From Chaunax sp. Z400 (Eukaryota > Chordata > Actinopteri > Lophiiformes > Chaunacidae), in contig CM075190.1 of the NCBI GenBank assembly GCA_037577475.1, positions 568,001 to 632,000 of the forward strand: 64,000 bases of DNA. The letters are read 5' to 3'. Every line of letters begins with the position of its first letter. Within the stretch, counting starts at the first letter, position 1. The notes under the pieces are model-generated. The model worked only from the letters and a program-made list of their open reading frames with translations. It did no database searches and was not told the origin of the DNA. The translations under genes were made by a program, and so were the position numbers. This document shows positions 1 to 12,004 of the stretch, piece after piece.

Positions 1-52
1 TACCTGCTGACGTTCTTGGAGACCCCATAAAACCGTTGAAAGAGCTTATCCC

Positions 53-169
53 CGAGTCTCTACGACCTTCCGTTCAAAAGTTACCAACCCGGGTAGGGCC
101 CCCATTGAGTTTTTATCCCCTTAACCCTAACCCTAACCCTAACCCTAACCCCTAACCCACACTTGTCCG
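53..169 (+). repeat. T module 1 with telomere-type tract
   Basis: A 23-bp left arm without a matching right arm is followed by about 45 bp of T-specific DNA (AAAAGTTACCAACCCGGG onward) and then the tract at 121-158: TTAA, CCCTAA repeats, one CCCCTAA variant, CCC. The next arm follows after ACACTTGTCCG. On the - strand this is GGGTTAGGGG followed by TTAGGG repeats with six G-runs. The C before it is cut by the window edge. Confidence 0.95.
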
Positions 170-321
170 CGAGTCTCTACGACCTTCCGTTCCCGAGATA
201 CAGACATTCAAAATACGCCCCTACTGGACATGTCATATCTCGGGAAAGGAAGGTCGCACAGACTCGGGACAAAGACTGGTGTTCTCAGAGACCACATAAA
301 CCCCTAGACGGACGTTGGTCC
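170..321. repeat. Representative module A (152 bp), imperfect hairpin
   Basis: The left arm (170-207) and right arm (230-266) are inverted copies with three substitutions plus a small indel near the loop. The 22-bp loop (208-229) contains ACGCCCCTACTGG. The linker that follows runs to the next arm. Common variants are GGACAAAG, GGACGAAG or GGTCAAAG in the linker, TTCTCAG or TTCCCAG, and GGACGTTGGTCC, GGACGTTGGTGCC or AGACGTTGGGCC before B. These variants mark individual higher-order repeats. Confidence 0.9.
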
Positions 322-446
322 CGAGTCTCTACGACCTTCCGTTTCCGAGATACACACATTCACTATAGGCGAACCAAACCCCATTCACTTCAATGGGAAA
401 ATAAACTTGAGTATAACTCGGGAACGGAAGGTCGTAGAGACTCGGG
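320..446. other. Inverted repeat / potential cruciform of module B (representative)
   Basis: The stem could pair 29 of 30 bases around a 67-bp loop. The arm itself starts and ends with CCCGAG, a short direct repeat inside each arm. The same structure recurs in all 151 B modules; counting A and C as well there are 373 complete hairpin-type modules. Whether they extrude as cruciforms or act as RNA hairpins cannot be read from sequence. Confidence 0.8.
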
Positions 447-499
447 ACCATCATCCGTCCGACATAATTCGTGGTCTCTGAACACGCCAGACTTCTCCA
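322..499. repeat. Representative module B (178 bp), near-perfect hairpin with nested mini-hairpin
   Basis: The 30-bp arms at 320-349 and 417-446 are reverse complements with a single mismatch (CGTTTCCGAG against CGTTCCCGAG). The 67-bp loop holds a second inverted repeat, CCCATT (380-385) and AATGGG (392-397) around CACTTC, near its centre. The loop also contains AATAAA. The last bases of the linker predict the next module: CTCCAC normally precedes A, CTCCCC normally precedes C. Confidence 0.92.
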
Positions 500-829
500 C
501 GAGTCTCTACGACCTTCCGTTCCCGAGATACAGACATTCAAAATACGCCCCTACTGGACATGTCATATCTCGGGAAAGGAAGGTCGCACAGACTCGGGAC
601 AAAGACTGGTGTTCTCAGAGACCACATAAACCCCTAGACGGACGTTGGTCCCGAGTCTCTACGACCTTCCGTTTCCGAGATACACACATTCACTATAGGC
701 GAACCAAACCCCATTCACTTCAATGGGAAAATAAACTTGAGTATAACTCGGGAACGGAAGGTCGTAGAGACTCGGGACCATGATCCGTCCGACATAATTC
801 GTGGTCTCTGAACACGCCAGACTTCTCCC

Positions 830-980
830 CGAGTCTCTACGACCTTCCGTTCCCGAGATACAAAAATTCCAAAAATCACCAAAAATACATGTCATATCTC
901 GGGAACCGTAAGTCGTAGAGACTCGGTTTACCTGCTGACGTTCTTGGAGACCCCATAAAACCGTTGAAAGAGCTTATCCC
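830..980. repeat. Representative module C (151 bp), hairpin with A-rich loop
   Basis: Arms at 829-860 and 895-926 are inverted copies with three mismatches. The loop is A-rich (AAAAATTCCAAAAATCACC). The linker (927-980) matches the A linker in direct orientation (CTTGGAGACCCCATAAAACC against CTCAGAGACCACATAAACCC), so C breaks the alternation of inverted monomers. Two linker alleles exist: GCTGACGTTC with ACCGTTG, as here, and GCTGGCATTC with ACCATTG. There are 72 complete copies in the window. Confidence 0.9.
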
Positions 981-1097
981 CGAGTCTCTACGACCTTCCG
1001 TTCAAAAGTTACCAACCCGGGTAGGGCCCCCATTGAGTTTTTATCCCCTTAACCCTAACCCTAACCCTAACCCTAACCCCTAACCCACACTTGTCCG
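981..1097 (+). repeat. T module 2 with telomere-type tract
   Basis: The tract lies at 1049-1086. CATTG allele before the tract; 928 bp after T1. Confidence 0.95.
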
Positions 1098-1908
1098 CGA
1101 GTCTCTACGACCTTCCGTTCCCGAGATACAGACATTCAAAATACGCCCCTACTGGACATGTCATATCTCGGGAAAGGAAGGTCGCACAGACTCGGGACAA
1201 AGACTGGTGTTCTCAGAGACCACATAAACCCCTAGACGGACGTTGGTCCCGAGTCTCTACGACCTTCCGTTTCCGAGATACACACATTCACTATAGGCGA
1301 ACCAAACCCCATTCACTTCAATGGGAAAATAAACTTGAGTATAACTCGGGAACGGAAGGTCGTAGAGACTCGGGACCATCATCCGTCCGACATAATTCGT
1401 GGTCTCTGAACACGCCAGACTTCTCCACGAGTCTCTACGACCTTCCGTTCCCGAGATACAGACATTCAAAATACGCCCCTACTGGACATGTCATATCTCG
1501 GGAAAGGAAGGTCGCACAGACTCGGGACAAAGACTGGTGTTCTCAGAGACCACATAAACCCCTAGACGGACGTTGGTCCCGAGTCTCTACGACCTTCCGT
1601 TTCCGAGATACACACATTCACTATAGGCGAACCAAACCCCATTCACTTCAATGGGAAAATAAACTTGAGTATAACTCTGGAACGGAAGGTCGTAGAGACT
1701 CGGGACCATGATCCGTTGGACATAATTCGTGGTCTCTGAACACGCCAGACTTCTCCCCGAGTCTCTACGACCTTCCGTTCCCGAGATACAAAAATTCCAA
1801 AAATCACCAAAAATACATGTCATATCTCGGGAACCGTAAATCGTAGAGACTCGGTTTACCTGCTGACGTTCTTGGAGACCCCATAAAACCGTTGAAAGAG
1901 CTTATCCC

Positions 1909-2025
1909 CGAGTCTCTACGACCTTCCGTTCAAAAGTTACCAACCCGGGTAGGGCCCCCATTGAGTTTTTATCCCCTTAACCCTAACCCTAACCCTAACC
2001 CTAACCCCTAACCCACACTTGTCCG
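1909..2025 (+). repeat. T module 3 with telomere-type tract
   Basis: The tract lies at 1977-2014. CATTG allele; 928 bp after T2. Confidence 0.95.
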
Positions 2026-2835
2026 CGAGTCTCTACGACCTTCCGTTCCCGAGATACAGACATTCAAAATACGCCCCTACTGGACATGTCATATCTCGGG
2101 AAAGGAAGGTCGCACAGACTCGGGACAAAGACTGGTGTTCTCAGAGACCACATAAACCCCTAGACGGACGTTGGTCCCGAGTCTCTACGACCTTCCGTTT
2201 CCGAGATACACACATTCACTATAGGCGAACCAAACCCCATTCACTTCAATGGGAAAATAAACTTGAGTATAACTCGGGAACGGAAGGTCGTAGAGACTCG
2301 GGACCATGATCTGTCCACATAATTCGTGGTCTCTGAACACGCCAGACTTCTCCACGAGTCTCTACGACCTTCCGTTCCCGAGATACAGACATTCAAAATA
2401 CGCCCCTACTGGACATGTCATATCTCGGGAAAGGAAGGTCGCACAGACTCGGGACAAAGACTGGTGTTCTCAGAGACCACATAAACCCCTAGACGGACGT
2501 TGGTCCCGAGTCTCTACGACCTTCCGTTTCTGAGATACACACATTCACTATAGGCGAACCAAACCCCATTCACTTCAATGGGAAAATAAACTTGAGTATA
2601 ACTCGGGAACGGAAGGTCGTAGAGACTCGGGACCATGATCCGTTGGACATAATTCGTGGTCTCTGAACACGCCAGACTTCTCCCCGAGTCTCTACGACCT
2701 TCCGTTCCCGAGATACAAAAATTCCAAAAATCACCAAAAATACATGTCATATCTCGGGAACCGTAAGTCGTAGAGACTCGGTTTACCTGCTGACGTTCTT
2801 GGAGACCCCATAAAACCGTTGAAAGAGCTTATCCC

Positions 2836-2952
2836 CGAGTCTCTACGACCTTCCGTTCAAAAGTTACCAACCCGGGTAGGGCCCCCATTGAGTTTTTATC
2901 CCCTTAACCCTAACCCTAACCCTAACCCTAACCCCTAACCCACACTTGTCCC
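2836..2952 (+). repeat. T module 4, joined directly to B
   Basis: The tract lies at 2904-2941. This is the only T not followed by A: CTTGTCC runs straight into the B arm (CCGAGTCTC, CGTTTCCGAG), so one 152-bp A was lost or never present. CATTG allele. Confidence 0.95.
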
Positions 2953-3281
2953 CGAGTCTCTACGACCTTCCGTTTCCGAGATACACACATTCACTATAGG
3001 CGAACCAAACCCCATTCACTTCAATGGGAAAATAAACTTGAGTATAACTCTGGAACGGAAGGTCGTAGAGACTCGGGACCATGATCCGTTGGACATAATT
3101 CGTGGTCTCTGAACACGCCAGACTTCTCCCCGAGTCTCTACGACCTTCCGTTCCCGAGATACAAAAATTCCAAAAATCACCAAAAATACATGTCATATCT
3201 CGGGAACCATAAGTCGTAGAGACTCGGTTTACCTGCTGACGTTCTTGGAGACCCCATAAAACCGTTGAAAGAGCTTATCCC

Positions 3282-3398
3282 CGAGTCTCTACGACCTTCC
3301 GTTCAAAAGTTACCAACCCGGGTAGGGCCCCCATTGAGTTTTTATCCCCTTAACCCTAACCCTAACCCTAACCCTAACCCCTAACCCACACTTGTCCG
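3282..3398 (+). repeat. T module 5 with telomere-type tract
   Basis: The tract lies at 3350-3387. Last of the first CATTG-allele series; only 446 bp after T4. Confidence 0.95.
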
Positions 3399-3879
3399 CG
3401 AGTCTCTACGACCTTCCGTTCCCGAGATACAGACATTCAAAATACGCCCCTACTGGACATGTCATATCTCGGGAAAGGAAGGTCGCACAGACTCGGGACG
3501 AAGACTGGTGTTCTCAGAGACCACATAAACCCCTAGACGGACGTTGGTCCCGAGTCTCTACGACCTTCCGTTTCCGAGATACACACATTCACTATAGGCG
3601 AACCAAACCCCATTCACTTCAATGGGAAAATAAACTTGAGTATAACTCGGGAACGGAAGGTCGTAGAGACTCGGGACCATGATCCGTCGGACATAATTCG
3701 TGGTCTCTGAACACGCCAGACTTCTCCCCGAGTCTCTACGACCTTCCGTTCCCGAGATACAAAAATTCCAAAAATCACCAAAAATACATGTCATATCTCG
3801 GGAACCGTAAGTCGTAGAGACTCGGTTTACCTGCTGACGTTCTTGGAGACCCCATAAAACCGTTGAAAGAGCTTATCCC

Positions 3880-3996
3880 CGAGTCTCTACGACCTTCCGT
3901 TCAAAAGTTACCAACCCGGGTAGGGCCCCGATTGAGTTTTTATCCCCTTAACCCTAACCCTAACCCTAACCCTAACCCCTAACCCACACTTGTCCG
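3880..3996 (+). repeat. T module 6 with telomere-type tract
   Basis: The tract lies at 3948-3985. First copy with the GGCCCCGATTG allele, which then persists to 17.3 kb. Confidence 0.95.
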
Positions 3997-5797
3997 CGAG
4001 TCTCTACGACCTTCCGTTCCCGAGATACAGACATTCAAAATACGCCCCTACTGGACATGTCATATCTCGGGAAAGGAAGGTCCCACAGACTCGGGACAAA
4101 GACTGGTGTTCTCAGAGACCACATAAACCCCTAGACGGACGTTGGTCCCGAGTCTCTACGACCTTCCGTTTCCGAGATACACACATTCACTATAGGCGAA
4201 CCAAACCCCATTCACTTCAATGGGAAAATAAACTTGAGTATAACTCGGGAACGGAAGGTCGTAGAGACTCGGGACCATGATCCGTCCGACATAATTCGTG
4301 ATCTCTGAACACGCCAGACTTCTCCACGAGTCTCTACGACCTTCCGTTCCCGAGATACAGACATTCAAAATACGCCCCTACTGGACATGTCATATCTCGG
4401 GAAAGGAAGGTCGCACAGACTCGGGACAAAGACTGGTGTTCCCAGAGACCACATAAACCCCTAGACGGACGTTGGTCCCGAGTCTCTACGACCTTCCGTT
4501 TCCGAGATTCACACATTCACTATAGGCGAACCAAACCCCATTCACTTCAATGGGAAAATAAACTTGAGTATAACTCGGGAACGGAAGGTCGTAGAGACTC
4601 GGGACCATGATCCGTCCGACATAATTCGTGGTCTCTGAACACGCCAGACTTCTCCACGAGTCTCTACGACCTTCCGTTCCCGAGATACAGACATTCAAAA
4701 TACGCCCCTACTGGACATGTCATATCTCGGGAAAGGAAGGTCGCACAGACTCGGGACAAAGACTGGTGTTCTCAGAGACCACATAAACCCCTAGACGGAC
4801 GTTGGTCCCGAGTCTCTACGACCTTCCGTTTCCGAGATACACACATTCACTATAGGCGAACCAAACCCCATTCACTTCAATGGGAAAATAAACTTGAGTA
4901 TAACTCGGGAACGGAAGGTCGTAGAGACTCGGGACCATGATCCGTCCGACATAATTCGTGGTCTCTGAACACTCCACACTTCTCCACGAGTCTCTACGAC
5001 CTTCCGTTCCCGAGATACAGACATTCAAAATACGCCCCTACTGGACATGTCATATCTCGGGAAAGGAAGGTCGCACAGACTCGGGACGAAGACTGGTGTT
5101 CTCAGAGACCACATAAACCCCTAGACGGACGTTGGTCCCGAGTCTCTACGACCTTCCGTTTCCGAGATACACACATTCACTATAGGCGAACCAAACCCCA
5201 TTCACTTCAATGGGAAAATAAACTTGAGTATAACTCGGGAACGGAAGGTCGTAGAGACTCGGGACCATGATCCGTCCGACATAATTCGTGGTCTCTGAAC
5301 ACTCCACACTTCTCCACGAGTCTCTACGACCTTCCGTTCCCGAGATACAGACATTCAAAATACGCCCCTACTGGACATGTCATATCTCGGGAAAGGAAGG
5401 TCGCACAGACTCGGGACGAAGACTGGTGTTCTCAGAGACCACATAAACCCCTAGACGGACGTTGGTCCCGAGTCTCTACGACCTTCCGTTTCCGAGATAC
5501 ACACATTCACTATAGGCGAACCAAACCCCATTCACTTCAATGGGAAAATAAACTTGAGTATAACTCGGGAACGGAAGGTCGTAGAGACTCGGGACCATGA
5601 TCCGTCGGACATAATTCGTGGTCTCTGAACACGCCAGACTTCTCCCCGAGTCTCTACGACCTTCCGTTCCCGAGATACAAAAATTCCAAAAATCACCAAA
5701 AATACATGTCATATCTCGGGAACCGTAAGTCGTAGAGACTCGGTTTACCTGCTGACGTTCTTGGAGACCCCATAAAACCGTTGAAAGAGCTTATCCC

Positions 5798-5914
5798 CGA
5801 GTCTCTACGACCTTCCGTTCAAAAGTTACCAACCCGGGTAGGGCCCCGATTGAGTTTTTATCCCCTTAACCCTAACCCTAACCCTAACCCTAACCCCTAA
5901 CCCACACTTGTCCG
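5798..5914 (+). repeat. T module 7 with telomere-type tract
   Basis: The tract lies at 5866-5903. GATTG allele. The following A carries GGTCAAAG, starting the 1739-bp HOR type. Confidence 0.95.
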
Positions 5915-7536
5915 CGAGTCTCTACGACCTTCCGTTCCCGAGATACAGACATTCAAAATACGCCCCTACTGGACATGTCATATCTCGGGAAAGGAAGGTC
6001 GCACAGACTCGGGTCAAAGACTGGTGTTCTCAGAGACCACATAAACCCCTAGACGGACGTTGGTCCCGAGTCTCTACGACCTTCCGTTTCCGAGATACAC
6101 ACATTCACTATAGGCGAACCAAACCCCATTCACTTCAATGGGAAAATAAACTTGAGTATAACTCGGGAACGGAAGGTCGTAGAGACTCGGGACCCTGATC
6201 CGTCGGACATAATTCGTGGTCTCTGAACACGCCAGACTTCTCCCCGAGTCTCTACGACCTTCCGTTCCCGAGATACAAACATTCCAAAAATCACGAAAAA
6301 TACATGTCATATCTCGGGAACCGTAAGTCGTAGAGACTCGGTTTACCTGCTGGCATTCTTGGAGACCCCATAAAACCATTGAAAGAGCTTATCCCCGAGT
6401 CTCTACGACCTTCCGTTCCCGAGATACAGACATTCAAAATACGCCCCTACTGGACATGTCATATCTCGGGAAAGGAAGGTCCCACAGACTCGGGACAAAG
6501 ACTGGTGTTCTCAGAGACCACATAAACCCCTAGACGGACGTTGGTCCCGAGTCTCTACGACCTTCCGTTTCCGAGATACACACATTCACTATAGGCGAAC
6601 CAAACCCCATTCACTTCAATGGGAAAATAAACTTGAGTATAACTCGGGAACGGAAGGTCGTAGAGACTCGGGACCATGATCCGTCCGACATAATTCGTGG
6701 TCTCTGAACACGCCAGACTTCTCCACGAGTCTCTACGACCTTCCGTTCCCGAAATACAGACATTCAAAATACGCCCCTACTGGACATGTCATATCTCGGG
6801 AAAGGAAGGTCGCACAGACTCGGGACAAAGACTGGTGTTCTCAGAGACCACATAAACCCCTAGACGGACGTTGGTCCCGAGTCTCTACGACCTTCCGTTT
6901 CCGAGATACACACATTCACTATAGGCGAACCAAACCCCATTCACTTCAATGGGAAAATAAACTTGAGTATAACTCGGGAACGGAAGGTCGTAGAGACTCG
7001 GGACCATGATCCGTCCGACATAATTCGTGGTCTCTGAACACTCCACACTTCTCCACGAGTCTCTACGACCTTCCGTTCCCGAGATACAGACATTCAAAAT
7101 ACGCCCCTACTGGACATGTCATATCTCGGGAAAGGAAGGTCGCACAGACTCGGGACGAAGACTGGTGTTCTCAGAGACCACATAAACCCCTAGACGGACG
7201 TTGGTCCCGAGTCTCTACGACCTTCCGTTTCCGAGATACACACATTCACTATAGGCGAACCAAACCCCATTCACTTCAATGGGAAAATAAACTTGAGTAT
7301 AACTCGGGAACGGAAGGTCGTAGAGACTCGGGACCATGATCCGTCGGACATAATTCGTGGTCTCTGAACACGCCAGACTTCTCCCCGAGTCTCTACGACC
7401 TTCCGTTCCCGAGATACAAAAATTCCAAAAATCACCAAAAATACATGTCATATCTCGGGAACCGTAAGTCGTAGAGACTCGGTTTACCTGCTGACGTTCT
7501 TGGAGACCCCATAAAACCGTTGAAAGAGCTTATCCC

Positions 7537-7653
7537 CGAGTCTCTACGACCTTCCGTTCAAAAGTTACCAACCCGGGTAGGGCCCCGATTGAGTTTTTAT
7601 CCCCTTAACCCTAACCCTAACCCTAACCCTAACCCCTAACCCACACTTGTCCG
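7537..7653 (+). repeat. T module 8 with telomere-type tract
   Basis: The tract lies at 7605-7642. GATTG allele; 1739 bp after T7. Confidence 0.95.
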
Positions 7654-9605
7654 CGAGTCTCTACGACCTTCCGTTCCCGAGATACAGACATTCAAAATAC
7701 GCCCCTACTGGACATGTCATATCTCGGGAAAGGAAGGTCGCACAGACTCGGGTCAAAGACTGGTGTTCTCAGAAACCACATAAACCCCTAGACGGACGTT
7801 GGTCCCGAGTCTCTACGACCTTCCGTTTCCGAGATACACACATTCACTATAGGCGAACCAAACCCCATTCACTTCAATGGGAAAATAAACTTGAGTATAA
7901 CTCGGGAACGGAAGGTCGTAGAGACTCGGGACCCTGATCCGTCGGACATAATTCGTGGTCTCTGAACACGCCAGACTTCTCCCCGAGTCTCTACGACCTT
8001 CCGTTCCCGAGATACAAACATTCCAAAAATCACGAAAAATACATGTCATATCTCGGGAACCGTAAGTCGTAGAGACTCGGTTTACCTGCTGGCATTCTTG
8101 GAGACCCCATAAAACCATTGAAAGAGCTTATCCCCGAGTCTCTACGACCTTCCGTTCCCGAGATACAGACATTCAAAATACGCCCCTACTGGACATGTCA
8201 TATCTCGGGAAAGGAAGGTCCCACAGACTCGGGACAAAGACTGGTGTTCTCAGAGACCACATAAACCCCTAGACGGACGTTGGTCCCGAGTCTCTACGAC
8301 CTTCCGTTTCCGAGATACACACATTCACTATAGGCGAACCAAACCCCATTCACTTCAATGGGAAAATAAACTTGAGTATAACTCGGGAACGGAAGGTCGT
8401 AGAGACTCGGGACCATGATCCGTCCGACATAATTCGTGGTCTCTGAACACGCCAGACTTCTCCACGAGTCTCTACGACCTTCCGTTCCCGAGATACAGAC
8501 ATTCAAAATACGCCCCTACTGGACATGTCATATCTCGGGAAAGGAAGGTCGCACAGACTCGGGACAAAGACTGGTGTTCCCAGAGACCACATAAACCCCT
8601 AGACGGACGTTGGTCCCGAGTCTCTACGACCTTCCGTTTCCGAGATTCACACATTCACTATAGGCGAACCAAACCCCATTCACTTCAATGGGAAAATAAA
8701 CTTGAGTATAACTCGGGAACGGAAGGTCGTAGAGACTCGGGACCATGATCCGTCCGACATAATTCGTGGTCTCTGAACACGCCAGACTTCTCCACGAGTC
8801 TCTACGACCTTCCGTTCCCGAGATACAGACATTCAAAATACGCCCCTACTGGACATGTCATATCTCGGGAAAGGAAGGTCGCACAGACTCGGGACGAAGA
8901 CTGGTGTTCTCAGAGACCACATAAACCCCTAGACGGACGTTGGTCCCGAGTCTCTACGACCTTCCGTTTCCGAGATACACACATTCACTATAGGCGAACC
9001 AAACCCCATTCACTTCAATGGGAAAATAAACTTGAGTATAACTCGGGAACGGAAGGTCGTAGAGACTCGGGACCATGATCCGTCCGACATAATTCGTGGT
9101 CTCTGAACACTCCACACTTCTCCACGAGTCTCTACGACCTTCCGTTCCCGAGATACAGACATTCAAAATACGCCCCTACTGGACATGTCATATCTCGGGA
9201 AAGGAAGGTCGCACAGACTCGGGACGAAGACTGGTGTTCTCAGAGACCACATAAACCCCTAGACGGACGTTGGTCCCGAGTCTCTACGACCTTCCGTTTC
9301 CGAGATACACACATTCACTATAGGCGAACCAAACCCCATTCACTTCAATGGGAAAATAAACTTGAGTATAACTCGGGAACGGAAGGTCGTAGAGACTCGG
9401 GACCATGATCCGTCGGACATAATTCGTGGTCTCTGAACACGCCAGACTTCTCCCCGAGTCTCTACGACCTTCCGTTCCCGAGATACAAAAATTCCAAAAA
9501 TCACCAAAAATACATGTCATATCTCGGGAACCGTAAGTCGTAGAGACTCGGTTTACCTGCTGACGTTCTTGGAGACCCCATAAAACCGTTGAAAGAGCTT
9601 ATCCC

Positions 9606-9722
9606 CGAGTCTCTACGACCTTCCGTTCAAAAGTTACCAACCCGGGTAGGGCCCCGATTGAGTTTTTATCCCCTTAACCCTAACCCTAACCCTAACCCTA
9701 ACCCCTAACCCACACTTGTCCG
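9606..9722 (+). repeat. T module 9 with telomere-type tract
   Basis: The tract lies at 9674-9711. GATTG allele; 2069 bp after T8 (one extra A-B). Confidence 0.95.
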
Positions 9723-12004
9723 CGAGTCTCTACGACCTTCCGTTCCCGAGATACAGACATTCAAAATACGCCCCTACTGGACATGTCATATCTCGGGAAA
9801 GGAAGGTCGCACAGACTCGGGTCAAAGACTGGTGTTCTCAGAGACCACATAAACCCCTAGACGGACGTTGGTCCCGAGTCTCTACGACCTTCCGTTTCCG
9901 AGATACACACATTCACTATAGGCGAACCAAACCCCATTCACTTCAATGGGAAAATAAACTTGAGTATAACTCGGGAACGGAAGGTCGTAGAGACTCGGGA
10001 CCCTGATCCGTCGGACATAATTCGTGGTCTCTGAACACGCCAGACTTCTCCCCGAGTCTCTACGACCTTCCGTTCCCGAGATACAAACATTCCAAAAATC
10101 ACGAAAAATACATGTCATATCTCGGGAACCGTAAGTCGTAGAGACTCGGTTTACCTGCTGGCATTCTTGGAGACCCCATAAAACCATTGAAAGAGCTTAT
10201 CCCCGAGTCTCTACGACCTTCCGTTCCCGAGATACAGACATTCAAAATACGCCCCTACTGGACATGTCATATCTCGGGAAAGGAAGGTCCCACAGACTCG
10301 GGACAAAGACTGGTGTTCTCAGAGACCACATAAACCCCTAGACGGACGTTGGTCCCGAGTCTCTACGACCTTCCGTTTCCGAGATACACACATTCACTAT
10401 AGGCGAACCAAACCCCATTCACTTCAATGGGAAAATAAACTTGAGTATAACTCGGGAACGGAAGGTCGTAGAGACTCGGGACCATGATCCGTCCGACATA
10501 ATTCGTGGTCTCTGAACACGCCAGACTTCTCCACGAGTCTCTACGACCTTCCGTTCCCGAGATACAGACATTCAAAATACGCCCCTACTGGACATGTCAT
10601 ATCTCGGGAAAGGAAGGTCGCACAGACTCGGGACAAAGACTGGTGTTCCCAGAGACCACATAAACCCCTAGACGGACGTTGGTCCCGAGTCTCTACGACC
10701 TTCCGTTTCCGAGATTCACACATTCACTATAGGCGAACCAAACCCCATTCACTTCAATGGGAAAATAAACTTGAGTATAACTCGGGAACGGAAGGTCGTA
10801 GAGACTCGGGACCATGATCCGTCCGACATAATTCGTGGTCTCTGAACACGCCAGACTTCTCCACGAGTCTCTACGACCTTCCGTTCCCGAGATACAGACA
10901 TTCAAAATACGCCCCTACTGGACATGTCATATCTCGGGAAAGGAAGGTCGCACAGACTCGGGACAAAGACTGGTGTTCTCAGAGACCACATAAACCCCTA
11001 GACGGACGTTGGTCCCGAGTCTCTACGACCTTCCGTTTCCGAGATACACACATTCACTATAGGCGAACCAAACCCCATTCACTTCAATGGGAAAATAAAC
11101 TTGAGTATAACTCGGGAACGGAAGGTCGTAGAGACTCGGGACCATGATCCGTCCGACATAATTCGTGGTCTCTGAACACTCCACACTTCTCCACGAGTCT
11201 CTACGACCTTCCGTTCCCGAGATACAGACATTCAAAATACGCCCCTACTGGACATGTCATATCTCGGGAAAGGAAGGTCGCACAGACTCGGGACGAAGAC
11301 TGGTGTTCTCAGAGACCACATAAACCCCTAGACGGACGTTGGTCCCGAGTCTCTACGACCTTCCGTTTCCGAGATACACACATTCACTATAGGCGAACCA
11401 AACCCCATTCACTTCAATGGGAAAATAAACTTGAGTATAACTCGGGAACGGAAGGTCGTAGAGACTCGGGACCATGATCCGTCCGACATAATTCGTGGTC
11501 TCTGAACACTCCACACTTCTCCACGAGTCTCTACGACCTTCCGTTCCCGAGATACAGACATTCAAAATACGCCCCTACTGGACATGTCATATCTCGGGAA
11601 AGGAAGGTCGCACAGACTCGGGACGAAGACTGGTGTTCTCAGAGACCACATAAACCCCTAGACGGACGTTGGTCCCGAGTCTCTACGACCTTCCGTTTCC
11701 GAGATACACACATTCACTATAGGCGAACCAAACCCCATTCACTTCAATGGGAAAATAAACTTGAGTATAACTCGGGAACGGAAGGTCGTAGAGACTCGGG
11801 ACCATGATCCGTCGGACATAATTCGTGGTCTCTGAACACGCCAGACTTCTCCCCGAGTCTCTACGACCTTCCGTTCCCGAGATACAAAAATTCCAAAAAT
11901 CACCAAAAATACATGTCATATCTCGGGAACCGTAAGTCGTAGAGACTCGGTTTACCTGCTGACGTTCTTGGAGACCCCATAAAACCGTTGAAAGAGCTTA
12001 TCCC

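Larger units (their letters stand above)
170..499. repeat. Representative 330-bp A+B unit, an inverted pair of ~165-bp monomers
   Basis: This is the basic unit of the array. A occupies 170-321 and B 322-499. The A linker (267-319) and the reverse complement of the B linker (447-499) align: both carry TGTTC, then AGAGACCAC, then CGGACG, then GGTCCCGAG at the arm. The unit is therefore a dyad whose symmetry centres lie in the A loop and the B loop, which suggests head-to-head ~165-bp monomers rather than a simple direct repeat. There are about 23 CpG sites by eye, roughly what a sequence of about half G+C would carry without depletion. Confidence 0.88.
1..3879. repeat. Domain 1: T-rich array, 928-bp higher-order repeat
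   Basis: Five T modules lie in under 4 kb. The first two periods, T to T, are 928 bp (T-A-B-A-B-C). The third is 927 bp because of a 1-bp deletion near 2316 (TCCACATAATT instead of TCCGACATAATT). The next is 446 bp because A is missing after T, and the next 598 bp (T-A-B-C). All five T copies carry the GGCCCCCATTG allele. Confidence 0.9.

Noticed and set aside
53..169. True chromosome end or healed telomere
   Set aside because: Tracts are 38 bp, internal, identical across copies and followed each time by the same satellite module; a terminal array would be much longer and would end the sequence.
320..337. CENP-B-box-like sequence (TCCCGAGTCTCTACGACC)
   Set aside because: The reverse form of the box needs CCCG, two bases, T, four bases, CGAA. 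Here the spacing is five bases and the end is CGAC, so the essential positions are not met.
400..406. AATAAA in each B loop as a polyadenylation signal
   Set aside because: It is a six-base motif in an AT-rich loop repeated 151 times, with no transcription unit to terminate.
322..446. Foldback/MITE-type transposon with 30-bp terminal inverted repeats
   Set aside because: No target-site duplication can be identified and no copy stands outside the array. An origin of the arms from such an element is possible but cannot be supported here.
170..499. tRNA- or 5S-derived SINE
   Set aside because: No convincing A/B box pair (GATCCGTCC near 453 fails the B-box purine and A positions), no poly(A) tail, no target duplication.
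163..783. 206-codon + strand frame starting at TTG (a second copy at 1091-1711)
   Set aside because: It spans two A-B units only because ATGATCC is changed to ATCATCC near 451, removing an in-frame stop; 330 is divisible by three, so the frame continues. The translation is the same repeat twice, with no domain, no plausible start context and no conservation beyond the DNA repeat.
53..980. CRISPR array (regular repeats and spacers)
   Set aside because: The intervals between arms are themselves repeated and are not unique spacers; arms occur in both orientations and there are no cas genes. Telomere-type tracts and HORs indicate eukaryotic satellite DNA.
6074..6379. Recurrent - strand frames of 70, 78 and 101 codons across the whole array
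   Set aside because: They are the same stretch of B, A or C read backwards in every unit. The longer form depends only on ACCATTG (which supplies a CAT) in the C linker. No sign of coding selection; substitutions look DNA-level.
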